From NCBI RefSeq assembly GCF_012516375.2, contig NZ_CP051204.2:4464001-4528000 (forward strand): DNA of 64,000 nt, given 5' to 3'. Below the pieces are notes generated by a model, which did not search any database, was not told the DNA's origin, and was given only the letters and a program-made list of their open reading frames with translations. Source of the DNA: Chitinophaga oryzae (lineage in GTDB: Bacteria > Bacteroidota > Bacteroidia > Chitinophagales > Chitinophagaceae). Position numbers and translations under genes: made by a program. Of the stretch, positions 9,750 through 20,500 are shown one piece after another (the first letter of the stretch is position 1; every line of letters starts with the position of its first letter).

Positions 9750-10760
9750 ATGACCCTCCAGCAATCACTTAAAAAGAAACGGTACCTCCTGCACAAAATC
9801 TACGAGCACTACCGGTTTGTAAAACCCTACATGGCCAGGAACAAAAAAGGCGGACACACCAACACTGTCACCAACATCAGTATCTTTTCAGAACCCAGGG
9901 GCGGTTCTACCTGGATGGCCTCCCTGCTTACAAGGCTGCCACAGAGCGTGCTGGTCTTCGAACCCATGTTTCTCATCCCTGCTTACCGCGAGATTGAACC
10001 CGTGCAGTTTGTATTCAATCAATACATACCGGAAGAAACAGCGTGGCCGGAAGCCACAGAGTACTTCAGAAAGCTCTATCACCAGGAGATTGACTCGTTC
10101 TCGTCACTCAGACTTTATTACAGCAACAAAAGCCTGCGCGATATCCGTAACAGCCGGTATTTCATCTACAAGGATGTCAACAGCAACATGCTGTTGCCCT
10201 GGCTTACCAGGCAATTCGATATCAACCCCATCTACCTCCTGCGTCACCCCTGCGCGGTTATCAGTTCTCAACTAAAATACCGGCACTGGGATTATATACA
10301 ACAGGACCTGAGAGCCTACTTCCCTGATCCTAAAGACCGGCACCAGGAGCTGTTCGAACAATACAAAGATGTTATTGATAAAATATCAAAGCCGGAGGAG
10401 CGGCTTGCTGCAGAATGGGCCTTACACAATGTTGTTCCGTTAAAACACCCGGAAAACAACCGCCGGTGGATAACGGTATCCTACGAGAAATTATATAACG
10501 AACCTGAAACTGAACTGGAGAATATATTCAGCAGACTGGGGGTTGACATGCCTGCTGAAATATATTCCGCTATCCGGAAGCCCAGTTTCACCACGATCAA
10601 CAGTTCCAAATCACTTATCGAGCAGGGAGGCCAGCTGGCTGCCTGGAAGCAGTCGCTAACCACGGCGCAGGTCCGCAACATCCTGCAAATCGTTCGTGAA
10701 TTCGGTATAGACGTTTATGATGAATCACCGGAACCCGATTATAGCCGGATTTATGTTTAA
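9750..10760 (+). CDS. PAPS-dependent sulfotransferase
   Basis: The 336-residue protein has both cofactor-binding signatures of the sulfotransferase family: an N-terminal 5'-phosphosulfate loop, SEPRGGSTWMASLL near residue 50, and the 3'-phosphate motif YLLRHPCAVISSQL near 160. The C-terminal segment VSYEKLYNEPETELENIFSRLG is split here only for description; its YEKL-x-EPE pattern is typical of the family. No membrane anchor is seen, so it is probably cytosolic and would transfer sulfate from PAPS to a hydroxyl or amine. It is the only plus-strand gene among the minus-strand biosynthetic genes. The APS kinase that makes PAPS is encoded at 35536 on the other side of the same cluster, which supports sulfation of the product. 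Tyr, Ser, beta-hydroxyl or sugar hydroxyl groups would be candidate acceptors; this is inference. Confidence 0.85.
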   Translation: MTLQQSLKKKRYLLHKIYEHYRFVKPYMARNKKGGHTNTVTNISIFSEPRGGSTWMASLLTRLPQSVLVFEPMFLIPAYREIEPVQFVFNQYIPEETAWPEATEYFRKLYHQEIDSFSSLRLYYSNKSLRDIRNSRYFIYKDVNSNMLLPWLTRQFDINPIYLLRHPCAVISSQLKYRHWDYIQQDLRAYFPDPKDRHQELFEQYKDVIDKISKPEERLAAEWALHNVVPLKHPENNRRWITVSYEKLYNEPETELENIFSRLGVDMPAEIYSAIRKPSFTTINSSKSLIEQGGQLAAWKQSLTTAQVRNILQIVREFGIDVYDESPEPDYSRIYV

Positions 10761-10773
10761 ATCCGCGAGCGCG

Positions 10774-11370
10774 TTATTTACACTGCACGCTCAGTAATTT
10801 TTCAAACTGTTGCCATAACGGATCGTTGGATTTCTTTGGCGACACTTCAAAATAGATACCGGTATGATTATCTTTCCTACATCTGAACAAATGGACCACA
10901 CAGTTCAGCGTGATGGGCTCCAGGGCCATGTAGTCCAGCATATCGACAGTTCCTGAATAGGTGGCTGCATATCCGGACGCAGTTGTCACTTTCCGGATAG
11001 CTACTTTTGTTGGCACCACTTTATCGGCAGGAATATTCCGCTTGGTAATATTACGTCCCACCAAACCGCCATAATACGCCTCCAGGTCACGCTGCAATGT
11101 GGCCTCGCTGATCTCCGGCATCCCTTCCAGCCACCATACAAATGCATAGGACCAGTGTTGTTCGCCGGGGGCGCCCCATCCCGGAGTAAACCGCAACTCC
11201 TCTTTTCCTTTATAAGGGATCGTTGGCGCAAAGTCGATGGGAATCGGAAATGTCTCTGTGGTCCATCCGGACGGAATGTCGAACTTATAGGGCGCTGCCG
11301 GTTGTTGTTGCGCGCATGCGGTGAATAACGACAAAAAGGTTAAACACAACAAATATAACGGGAATTTCAT
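10774..11370 (-). CDS. Predicted lipoprotein of unknown function
   Basis: The 198-residue protein has a lipoprotein signal peptide with lipobox LFTAC (Cys near residue 19) and a mature domain with no motif I recognise (SGWTTETF, PGWGAPGEQHWSYAFVWWLEG). It lies 42 bp after the stand-alone condensation gene on the same strand, so it is the last gene of the 24.5-kb operon. It converges with the sulfotransferase, whose stop codon is only 13 bp away, and no hairpin terminator fits between them. A role in export, immunity or envelope protection is conceivable from position only. Confidence 0.75.
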   Translation of the reverse strand: MKFPLYLLCLTFLSLFTACAQQQPAAPYKFDIPSGWTTETFPIPIDFAPTIPYKGKEELRFTPGWGAPGEQHWSYAFVWWLEGMPEISEATLQRDLEAYYGGLVGRNITKRNIPADKVVPTKVAIRKVTTASGYAATYSGTVDMLDYMALEPITLNCVVHLFRCRKDNHTGIYFEVSPKKSNDPLWQQFEKLLSVQCK

Positions 11371-11412
11371 CTGATATTTTTTTAGCCGGTGAATAATAAC
11401 AAATATAGTTTT

Positions 11413-13062
11413 TTATCTGGCTGTTTCCGCCAGCTGTATTTGTTGCTTTGCCATAAAATAATCGGCGGCCGCATGTCCGGCCTGAGCTATCAGCGCCTGT
11501 TTTTCATTTTCCGTCAGGTAATCTGCTTTCCCTACGGCATGATCAGGCGACTGTAACAGGACTTCCAATAACTTTTCCAGGTGATCGCCCATCCTGTAAA
11601 TACTGGCCGGCAGGTAAATATCGCTGTTGTATTCTATGGTGAGCATGAGCCCTGCCGCTGTTTCCACAAAATCAAACGACAGGTCAAACTTACTGGTATT
11701 CCGGGTTAACGGCAGGTCGTATAAGGTTACATTCAGTTGGTCCGTCACTCCCGTTTTCTTCTCCGTCAGCGGTGTTGCGTCCTGTAAAACCACCAATACG
11801 TCAAACAGAGGATGACGGCTGGCATCGCGGGATGCTCCAAGTGTTTTTACCAATTCATCAAAGGGGTAATCCTGGTATTTGTATGCACCCGACAAGGTCT
11901 GCTTCATCGCGGCCAACAGCTGCCGGAAGCCTTTCTCCGCATCCAGCGGCAAACGCAAAGCTATTGTGTTTACATAAAAGCCTATCTGATCTTCGAGGTC
12001 TGCATGCGTTCTTCCAGCCACCAGCGTACCCAGCACCATTTCCCGCTGACCGGTATACCGGGAAAGAAGCACCTGTACTGTGGCGAGCAGGCCAGCAAAA
12101 AGCGTGGTGCCATTTTCCTGTGTCAGCGTCTTCAGCGGCTGTATCAACCGGTGACTGATTTCTTTCCGGACCGTTCCGCCATGATAGTTTTTTGTCTCCG
12201 GCCGCGGGCGGTCGCCCCGCAAGCGCAGTACAGGAGCCCCTTGTTCAAATTGTGAAAGCCAGTATGCTCTGTGCTCGTCAAAACCGCCATGCAGCAATTG
12301 CTGCTGTTGCCACGACGCGTAGTCTTTGTATTGTATCTTCAATGGTGTAGTTGCCGGTCCGCCGTTGCTTTCAGCAAAATAAAACTGCATCAGCTCCTGC
12401 ATCAGTATATTCATAGACCATGCATCGCTGACAATATGGTGTATGACCGCCAGCAATGTCCATTGGTCGTCGGCTGTCCTGTACAGCCCCGCGCGAAGCA
12501 ATGGAGGTGTTGTCAGCGTAAACGGGACCATCAGCGCTTCGTTTAGCCGTTTCCGGATTTCCTCATCTTTGTCATGCCTGTCGCGCAGATCATCCTGCAA
12601 CAGGGAGAAGCCGCTATGCTCCGCAGGAAGCACTACCTGCACCGGCTCTCCGTCTTCCTGCACCCGGAACACGGTCCTCAGTATTTCATGTCTTTCGATC
12701 AGCCGCTGAAAGGCTTTTTCGAGTGCCTGCACTTCCAGCGTTCCTTCAAAACGATATCCTACAGCAATATGATAGGCTGTATCATCTGCTTCCAGTTGTG
12801 ACAATATCCACAGCCTCCGCTGTGAAGAAGATAGCGGATAGGAAGTTGCCATCGGGGCAGGCTGAATAGTGATATCTTCCTGCCGCATAACCTGCCGGAT
12901 ATAGGCTACCAGGGCCTCTTTATTGTCTTTAATCAACTGCCTGAGCTGTTCGTCGATAACGCCCCGGGCTGCTTCTACCTGGAGCCGTTCTCCGTTCAGC
13001 GAGATGCGTACGTTCCGCGCTCTCAGGGTGTCCAGTATATTCTTTATCGCTGTGGTTGCCAT
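11413..13062 (-). CDS. Stand-alone NRPS condensation protein with docking domain
   Basis: The 549-residue protein carries a TubC-type docking segment at residues 1-55 (LDTLRARNVRISLNG, then LRQLIKDNKEALVAYIR) and one complete C domain (SSSQRRLWILSQ near 78, catalytic motif HHIVSDAWS near 208). The consensus is HHxxxDG; Ala replaces the final Gly. The two His and the Asp are kept, so activity is possible. There is no A or T domain in the gene. It follows NRPS-3 by 22 bp. Inference: it joins the NRPS-3 product to the residue carried by the orphan T domain at the start of NRPS-4, which would mean that a C-A-T module has been split across two operons with loss of most of its A domain. Confidence 0.9.
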   Translation of the reverse strand: MATTAIKNILDTLRARNVRISLNGERLQVEAARGVIDEQLRQLIKDNKEALVAYIRQVMRQEDITIQPAPMATSYPLSSSQRRLWILSQLEADDTAYHIAVGYRFEGTLEVQALEKAFQRLIERHEILRTVFRVQEDGEPVQVVLPAEHSGFSLLQDDLRDRHDKDEEIRKRLNEALMVPFTLTTPPLLRAGLYRTADDQWTLLAVIHHIVSDAWSMNILMQELMQFYFAESNGGPATTPLKIQYKDYASWQQQQLLHGGFDEHRAYWLSQFEQGAPVLRLRGDRPRPETKNYHGGTVRKEISHRLIQPLKTLTQENGTTLFAGLLATVQVLLSRYTGQREMVLGTLVAGRTHADLEDQIGFYVNTIALRLPLDAEKGFRQLLAAMKQTLSGAYKYQDYPFDELVKTLGASRDASRHPLFDVLVVLQDATPLTEKKTGVTDQLNVTLYDLPLTRNTSKFDLSFDFVETAAGLMLTIEYNSDIYLPASIYRMGDHLEKLLEVLLQSPDHAVGKADYLTENEKQALIAQAGHAAADYFMAKQQIQLAETAR

Positions 13063-13084
13063 TGTCTTTTTTTTATAGGGATGT

Positions 13085-16000
13085 TTAAAAGATTATTTTC
13101 TCATTTTCTTCCTGGTCCTGCATCACCGGTTCTTTATCTGCATCTTTTAACCAGAGCGTCGTACCGGCCCAGTCAGCCATTGCCGCTACCGTAGGATAGC
13201 TGAACACGTCAATAATTCCCATGCCCAGCGACCAGCGTTTATTTATTTGTGTGACCAGCCTTATCGCTTTGAGGCTTTGTCCGCCCTGTTCAAAGAAATC
13301 GTCATGGATACCGATCCTTTCCTTTCCCAGTACGGTTTGCCATATGTCGGCAAACGCCTGTTCCAGCTCATTCCGGGGAGCCACATAAACGGTAGCCGGC
13401 TTCAGGCCCTGCGCCCATGGCTCCGGCAATTGTTTCCTGTCTGTTTTACCGTTAGGCGTGAGGGGGAAGGAGGTCAGTTTCACATAATGGCCCGGCAGCA
13501 TGTAAGCAGGTAAGGTGCGCGACAAATGTGCCTGCAGAGAAGGTGGTGATATCGGTGCTGCCGTTACCAGGTAAGCCACCAATACATGATCGCCCGCAGG
13601 ATCTTTCCTGACCATCACCAGCGCCCTTTCCACGCCGGGGTACTGTTGCAGGGCGGCTTCAATTTCCCCGGGCTCGATGCGGTGGCCACGTACTTTCACC
13701 TGGTCGTCCAGGCGGCCCAGGCATTCCAGGCGGCCGTCCGGCAGCCAGCGCGCCAGGTCGCCTGTACGGTACAAACGTCCGCCCGCCACAAACGGGTCTT
13801 CCACGAACCGTTCGGCCGTCAGCGCCTCCCGGTGCAGATAACCGGGGGTCACCCCTTCGCCGCCGATGTACAGCTCTCCGGCTACGCCAACGGGCAACAG
13901 CTGCATATGACTGTTGAGCACGTACACCCGCGTATTCAGCACCGGCCGGCCGATGCTCACCTGCCCGTCCAGCGCCGCAGGCGGGCACACACACGACCAG
14001 ATCGTCGTTTCCGTAGGGCCGTACATGTTATATACAGACATATTGTAATGGCTGCGCAACTGCGCCAGCAAAGGCGCCGGCAAAGGCTCCCCGCCCAGCA
14101 GCAGCGCACGCAGCGAGCCCAGTACTTTCGCTGAACTGCCCTCTTCTTCGAGCAGGCGCAGCAGCGACGGCGTGGACTGCATCATCGTGATCGGCCGGTG
14201 CGCCGCAAGGCCGGTGGCCTTAAACTCCTGCCGCAGCAGGTCCAGCTCCTCCAACCCTTGCAGCACTTTATCTTCCGCAATGCCAAAGTCTACCAGGCAG
14301 GCCACCTCGTTAACGCCGATGTGGCGCAGACGGCTGACCAGCTGGCGACAGCCGGCACGCGTGCCGATAAGCGCGCTGCCTCCCGCGTAACGCCGGTAGC
14401 TGTTGCGCAGGATCTTCTCTTTCAGTTCTTCGTTGATATCTTCTTCTTTCAGCCCGGATTCTTCCAGCATGATGCGGCTGAGGCCTATGGAGCTTTTCAG
14501 GTAGCTGATAAAGGGCGCCTCTGCTGCTGCCAGCACCGCTTCCTCGTCCGTTCCCAGGTAAGCATGCAACATCACCGTAACGGTGCCCGGGCCCTCATGG
14601 CCATGCTGACGGCGGCTTTCACGGTATATCCTGATTTTGCCGGCCAGCTCCTCCAGGTCCTGCCCCAGCAGGTGTGTGAGCACATGAGCGCCGATAGCGC
14701 CCGCGCTTCTGAACGACTCTTCGCTGCCCGCAGCCGTTACCCACACAGGCAGCGTTGCCTGCACCGGGCGGGGATATACCTGCAGCGATACTTCCTGCCC
14801 GAAGCCATTGGTACGGGTGATGCTGCCTCCTTCCCAGAGGCGGCGCACTTCAGCTATCTGCTCGTACATCCGCTGGTGGCGCGACGCATAAGGAGTGGAT
14901 GACAAAACAAAATCGTTCGCGTTCCAGCCGGGGGCAAACGACAGCCCTACCCGGCCGCCGGACAGGTTGTCTACCACCGCCCATTCCTCCGCGATGCGCA
15001 CCGTATCATGCAGCGGCGCTACCACGCTGCCGCTGCGGATCTCCAGCCGGCGGGTGCTCACCGCCAACGCCGCCCCGATAACAGACGGATTGGGATACAA
15101 GCCGCCAAACTCATGAAAATGACGCTCCGGCGTCCATACCGCCCGGAACCCATGCTCGTCCGCATAGCGCACGGAAGACTGCAGAAGATCGTATTTATTG
15201 GCACTGCCATGATCGTAGCTGGAGAAGAAAAACAGGCTGAAGTCCACTGTGGCCGGTGCTTCCTCCGTATAACGGTCAAGGTTGCCCGGGATACGGTCCG
15301 ACGGATGTATCACCACCTGTACCCCGCGGCAGAGGGTCCACAACAGCTCCAGCACGGAGATATCGAAGGAAGTGCTGGTCATCGCCAGCAGGCAGTCATC
15401 CGCCTGCAAAGGCACTTCCCGGTCCATGGCCGAAAAGAAGTTGACCACATTGCGGTGGTTTACCATCACCCCTTTCGGACGGCCGGTAGAACCGGAGGTA
15501 TAGATCACGTAACACAGGTCTTCCGGCAACACGGCGTACGGCGTGTAACCGGAACCGTTATCCTCCTTCACTGCTGTCTCCAATTGCAGTATGGCGCCGT
15601 CATAGCCTGCCGGCAGCGCTGTTCCCTCACCGGCCACCAGCACGCGGGCGCCGCAGTCGTCCAGCACGTAGCTGATACGCTCCGCAGGATAAGCCGGGTC
15701 CAATGGCACATAGGCCGCCCCGGCTTTGAGGATGCCTAACATCCCCGCCATCAGGTGAACGGAACGTTCCGTCATCAGCGCGACCAACGCTCCCGGTTGT
15801 AGGTGCAGCTGTTCCGTCAGCAGCCGCGCCACCCGGTCGGACTGTTCATCCAGCTCCCGGTAAGTCACCGCGCCCGCTTCAAAAACAACGGCCGTCTCTT
15901 CCGGCCGCAGCGATGCCTGCCGGCGGAACAGCGCCACAATGGTCGTATCACGCTCATAATCCCCTTCCGTGTTATTGAAATCCGACAACAGCTGCTGCCG

Positions 16001-17542
16001 CTCCTTCTCCGTGAGCAGGTCCAATTCCCGTATAACCGTGGAAGGTGAAGCCGCAATACCGGTGATCAGTTGCCGCAGGTGCCCCATCATCAGGTCTATA
16101 GTGGAAGAGCGATAAAGGTCTGTATTGTACTCGATCGTCATTTGCAGCGTACCGGCTGTCTCGATGAAGTCGAACGTCAGGTCGAATTTGCAGAAGATGT
16201 TTTGTCCGTCAGGATACCGGCTGACAGCAAGTGATCCCATCCGCCGGTCGCCGGCCAGGTTGATATCGTTGTTCTGAAGGCTCACCATCACATCGAACAG
16301 CGGATTGCGGCTCATATCACGCCGGAGCTGCAATTCATCCACCAACTCATCAAACGGATATGACTGATAACGATAGGCGTCCAGTGTCACCTGTCTGACC
16401 TTACCGAGCAGCTGCAGATAGGTATCTTCCGCCTGGCAACGTACCCGCAGCGCCAGGGTATTGATATACACGCCGATCTGGTCTTCCAGTTCAGGATGGT
16501 CCCTGCCGGCAATGGGAGTGCCGGTGATAATATTTTCCTGGCCTGAGTACCAGTACAACAATATATTGACAGCCGCCTGCAGGCCCATAAACAACGTAGC
16601 TCCCTGTTCCTGCACCATAGCCCTGAACCTGGCAAATACTTCCGGATCGAGTCGTTGCTGTATCGCAGCGCCATGATAGGTTTTAATGGCCGGCCGTGCG
16701 TTGTCAGCCGGCAACTGCAATACCGGTATTTCTCCGGCAAACTGTTCCAGCCAGTACTTCCGGCAGGGCTCCATGCCGGCATCTGCCAGCTGGGCCTGTT
16801 GCCACGCTGCATAATCTTTGTAATGTATCCTCAGCGGAAGCAGGGACAGGCCGTCGTTTGTTTCAGCAGTGTTGTAAAGCTGCATCAGCTCACGGATCAA
16901 TACTCCCATGGACCAGCCGTCACCGGTAATATGATGCATCACATATACGAACAGCCAGCTCTTTTCAGACAAACGATACAGACCTGCACGTAACAAGGGC
17001 CCCAACGAAAGGTCGAAAGGGATGATGTGCGCCTGCCGTATCCGCTCGTCTACCTGCGTCCGCTGGTCTTCCGCACCGCGAAGGTCTTCCGTGGCTATAC
17101 GAAACTTCTGAGGGGATGGTTCAATATATTGCCGTATATCGCCCTGGTCATCGACGCGGAAAGTGGTCCGTAGTATTTCATGCCGTGCAATCAGCAGGTC
17201 GAACGCGTGTTCCAGCCTTGCTACATCGGGTTCGCCCTCCAGCAGATAGGCGGCCGGCATATTGTAAGCCAGATTGCCTTCCTGGTACTGACTGAGCACC
17301 CACATACGCCGCTGCACGGAGGAAAGCGCATACCCCCGGGATTCCGGCGCCACCGGGATCGTAGCTGCGGCAGGCGCTTCCTGCAAACCGTTCTTCAGGT
17401 ATTGCACCAGCGCTGTCTTATGCTCCCTGATGGCATCAGCGATCGCTGTTGGTATCGGCGCCCCGCTGCTGATCCGCAGGTTATCATCTTTTAAAACGAT
17501 CTGAATATGTTGTTCTCTCAGCTTTTTAAGTAGTTCGTGCAT
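13085..17542 (-). CDS. NRPS-3: docking-C-A(with monooxygenase insert)-T
   Basis: Order in the 1485-residue protein: TubC-type docking segment (1-50, LLKKLREQHIQIVLKD), C domain (HHITGDGWS near 203), A domain (TSGSTGRPKG near 690, FDISVLELLW near 725, YNMYGPTETT near 1170), T domain (GGQSLKA near 1419). Between A4 and A5, about residues 765-1100, lies a luciferase-like flavin monooxygenase domain (VDFSLFFFSSYD, WTPERHFHEFGG, EEWAVVDNLSGGRVGLS). This is the class embedded in the Gly-specific A domains of MtaG and MelG, where alpha-hydroxylation of glycine leads to a C-terminal amide. Pocket residues read across the insert give DILQLGMIWK, the glycine type, so specificity and insertion agree with that precedent. 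Unlike MtaG there is no thioesterase, and a C protein follows, so the module seems internal. Alpha-hydroxyglycine or amide release are both possible outcomes. Confidence 0.93.
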   Translation of the reverse strand: MHELLKKLREQHIQIVLKDDNLRISSGAPIPTAIADAIREHKTALVQYLKNGLQEAPAAATIPVAPESRGYALSSVQRRMWVLSQYQEGNLAYNMPAAYLLEGEPDVARLEHAFDLLIARHEILRTTFRVDDQGDIRQYIEPSPQKFRIATEDLRGAEDQRTQVDERIRQAHIIPFDLSLGPLLRAGLYRLSEKSWLFVYVMHHITGDGWSMGVLIRELMQLYNTAETNDGLSLLPLRIHYKDYAAWQQAQLADAGMEPCRKYWLEQFAGEIPVLQLPADNARPAIKTYHGAAIQQRLDPEVFARFRAMVQEQGATLFMGLQAAVNILLYWYSGQENIITGTPIAGRDHPELEDQIGVYINTLALRVRCQAEDTYLQLLGKVRQVTLDAYRYQSYPFDELVDELQLRRDMSRNPLFDVMVSLQNNDINLAGDRRMGSLAVSRYPDGQNIFCKFDLTFDFIETAGTLQMTIEYNTDLYRSSTIDLMMGHLRQLITGIAASPSTVIRELDLLTEKERQQLLSDFNNTEGDYERDTTIVALFRRQASLRPEETAVVFEAGAVTYRELDEQSDRVARLLTEQLHLQPGALVALMTERSVHLMAGMLGILKAGAAYVPLDPAYPAERISYVLDDCGARVLVAGEGTALPAGYDGAILQLETAVKEDNGSGYTPYAVLPEDLCYVIYTSGSTGRPKGVMVNHRNVVNFFSAMDREVPLQADDCLLAMTSTSFDISVLELLWTLCRGVQVVIHPSDRIPGNLDRYTEEAPATVDFSLFFFSSYDHGSANKYDLLQSSVRYADEHGFRAVWTPERHFHEFGGLYPNPSVIGAALAVSTRRLEIRSGSVVAPLHDTVRIAEEWAVVDNLSGGRVGLSFAPGWNANDFVLSSTPYASRHQRMYEQIAEVRRLWEGGSITRTNGFGQEVSLQVYPRPVQATLPVWVTAAGSEESFRSAGAIGAHVLTHLLGQDLEELAGKIRIYRESRRQHGHEGPGTVTVMLHAYLGTDEEAVLAAAEAPFISYLKSSIGLSRIMLEESGLKEEDINEELKEKILRNSYRRYAGGSALIGTRAGCRQLVSRLRHIGVNEVACLVDFGIAEDKVLQGLEELDLLRQEFKATGLAAHRPITMMQSTPSLLRLLEEEGSSAKVLGSLRALLLGGEPLPAPLLAQLRSHYNMSVYNMYGPTETTIWSCVCPPAALDGQVSIGRPVLNTRVYVLNSHMQLLPVGVAGELYIGGEGVTPGYLHREALTAERFVEDPFVAGGRLYRTGDLARWLPDGRLECLGRLDDQVKVRGHRIEPGEIEAALQQYPGVERALVMVRKDPAGDHVLVAYLVTAAPISPPSLQAHLSRTLPAYMLPGHYVKLTSFPLTPNGKTDRKQLPEPWAQGLKPATVYVAPRNELEQAFADIWQTVLGKERIGIHDDFFEQGGQSLKAIRLVTQINKRWSLGMGIIDVFSYPTVAAMADWAGTTLWLKDADKEPVMQDQEENEKIIF

Positions 17543-17561
17543 CCGTTACAGTGTTTAACCG

Positions 17562-20500
17562 TCATATAATAGAAATAAATGCGTTTTCCGGATTTTCACC
17601 GGCCAGCAGCCATAACCTGTTGTCTATACCGGTAGCCAGCTGCCGGATGGTCCGTGCTTCAAAGAAATCATGCACCGTGATTTGTACGTCCAGCGCCAGT
17701 CGGATTCTTTTCAGTAAGATCATGGCCTTTAACGAGTCGCCTCCCAGTTCAAAAAAATCATCATCCACGCCAATACCGGTAAATCCGAAATACTGTTCCA
17801 TGATCTGAGAGAGTATTTGTTCCGTGGAAGTAGCGGCCGGCACAAAGACAGTGCTCAGCGCCGGTCTTTGTTGTATGGCAGCCACTGCTGCTTCGCCTGG
17901 TAGTATCGCTGCGGCTTCGCGCGGGGCGTGGTAAGTGTTGTGCAAACGTTCCCCGAGGTCCTGCGCCGTTTGCCATATCACCGGAATGCCGGGAGTGCCG
18001 GCGCTCCACTCAAACAATGCGATGAGTTCAGCGGGGAGCAGCGCCTTTCGTTCCCGGCGTGCTTCCGCTGCTTCCTCAGCTGCGTCAAGCGTCATTTCAG
18101 AAAGACCAATACATTTCCAGGAAGGATGCTGCTGTAAGCGGGAACTGACATAGTGGTCCATAAACAGGTTCGCTGCCGCATAAGCGCCAAAGCCAATGCC
18201 GCCCAGCACGCTGGCCAGGCTGGAAGTGATCCAGACAAAATCAGGGGATTCCTTTTCAAATACCCGGGCGAGGTTGCGGATGCCATCCACTTTAGGCCGT
18301 AAAACAGCCAGCGTATTTTCAACAGAGACGTCCTCCGTCAGTTCAAAATATCGCCTGTCGATATTGCCTGCCGCATGTATCACGCCCAGCACGGGGCCAA
18401 GGGTAGCTTTGATATGACTGACCATTGTTTCAAATGCATCGTAATCGGCCGCATCACAACGGTAGTAAACCGCTGTGCCCATTGCCTGCAGCTGTTTCAA
18501 CCGAATGTTCCATTCGTCGTTTTCACCGGCATGTTCCACATCCCGCCGTCCTGTCAATACTACTTTGGCCTGGCAGGTGCCGACCAGATGCTGCGCCAGG
18601 AGGAACCCCACCTTACCGAGACCGCCGGTAACGAGATAGACACCGTTTTTCTTTACAGGCTGCCGCTGCGGCGAGGGCGTTTCATTCTGCTGATAAATGC
18701 TCACCCATCTGCTATGCCCGCGCCAGGCGACTGTTCTTTCCTGATGTGATGCCTGTCCGAGTTCAAGCACCAGTCCGGCGAGCGTTGCATGGCTGTCGAT
18801 GTCGATATGACTGGATGACACCGGTAATTCCTGGGGCAGCGCATTCAGCAGGCCCACCGCCAGCGCCTGGGAATAACGGCTGTTCTCTGTATGATGGATG
18901 TTGAACAGATGGTCCGTGAGCAGGAAAACATGGGTATTGTTCAGTTGCCCGCCGGCCTGCAACGCCTGTACCAGGTGGGCTAACGCAAAGTAACACTGAT
19001 GTATCGTCCTGTTTTGTGCTTCCAGTACCAGCGCCTCGTCCGTTGCCCCGGCGGTCAAGCCATACAGGATGTCGGTGAAGTGAACGCCCTGCTGCAGCAG
19101 CGCAGCAGACAATAGCCCGAACTGTCCTTTATCAACGGGGTCCATGAAATACATTTTCCCGTCCACCTGCCGGAAGGCTGTATCCGCCACCACCTGTATT
19201 ACCTCATGCCCTGCGGCGCAAAGCTGACGGACCAGTGATGTCTCCCAGGCTGTTCCGCCGGAGAGGAACAGGAAGGATTTTATTTTTCCGGTAACGGGCA
19301 GCAGGATGCTGCTTTTCCATACAGGATAATATATCCAGTGGTGCCACCCGGTCTTTTTTGGGGCAGACAGATACCTGTTTCCCAGTTTGAAGGGGTCTAC
19401 TTCTACCGGGTAGGTGGTTTGTTCAAAAGCATACACGGGCAACGGGACCCTTCTTCTTGTTTCGTCCCTGTAATAGCACTCCCAGTCAATGCTGATGCCA
19501 TTCATCCACAGTTGCGTGATGGCGCTGGCCAGCATCTGCCCGTCCGGCACATGCTCCCTGGCAGCACGTATCAGCGGCACCGTCACGATGTGCGTATCAC
19601 CGGACAGCTGTTGTTTTAGCAGGCCGGATAAAATATGACCGGCTCCGGCTTCTATAAAACATATATCCGTTGACGTTGCCATGATGGTTTGTATCCCGGC
19701 AGCCAGTTGTACAGTCTCCCGCATGTGGCGGGACCAGTACTCCGGCGAAGTTGCCTCTGCGGCAGTTATCCATTCTCCGGTGACGTTGGATACAAAGGGG
19801 ATTTTTATTTCACCGGGGGGGATCCCGTCCAGGGCGGCGCGAAATTCCGCCAGGACAGGGTCCAGCATAGCAGAGTGGAATGCATGGGAGGTATGTAACC
19901 GGACATGTGGTGTGCCGGAGCGCTCCAGTTGTGCCGTAACCTGCTGCATCGCATCAGGCGGGCCTGACAGCACCAGTTGTTCCGGTGCGTTCACAGCAGC
20001 CAGGCAAACGTGTTCATTCAGCAATGCGTCCGCTTCCTGGCGGCTGAGCGATACGCTGATCATGCTGCCGGCCGGCAGTCTGTCCATAAGGGCGGCCCTT
20101 TTTACGACTATCTTCAGTGCGTCTTCAAACGAGAATACACCGCTGACGCAGGCAGCTACCAGTTCCCCGATGCTGTGCCCGATCATATAATCCGGCTGGA
20201 CGCCCCATGCCATGAGTTGTTTTGCCATGGCATATTCCAGCAGGAAGATGGCAGGCTGGGCGTATAGTGTTCTGTTGATTTCCGCCCCTGACGCCGCGAA
20301 CCATACCTCCTGAAGCGATTTGCCGGTAAGCTGCCGGACGATGCCGAAGCCCCTGTCCAGTATATCTTTGATAAAAGGCTCCTGTTCATACAGCGTTTGT
20401 GCCATACCGTTATACTGCGATCCCTGGCCGGGAAACATGAACACTGTCAGTGGTTTATTGGCCGCAGTCTGCCGGATGGCGGCTTCCGCTGGTATATTAT

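Noticed and set aside
10761..10773. Terminator between the sulfotransferase and lipoprotein genes
   Set aside because: Only 13 bp separate the convergent stop codons and no stable hairpin with a T-run fits.
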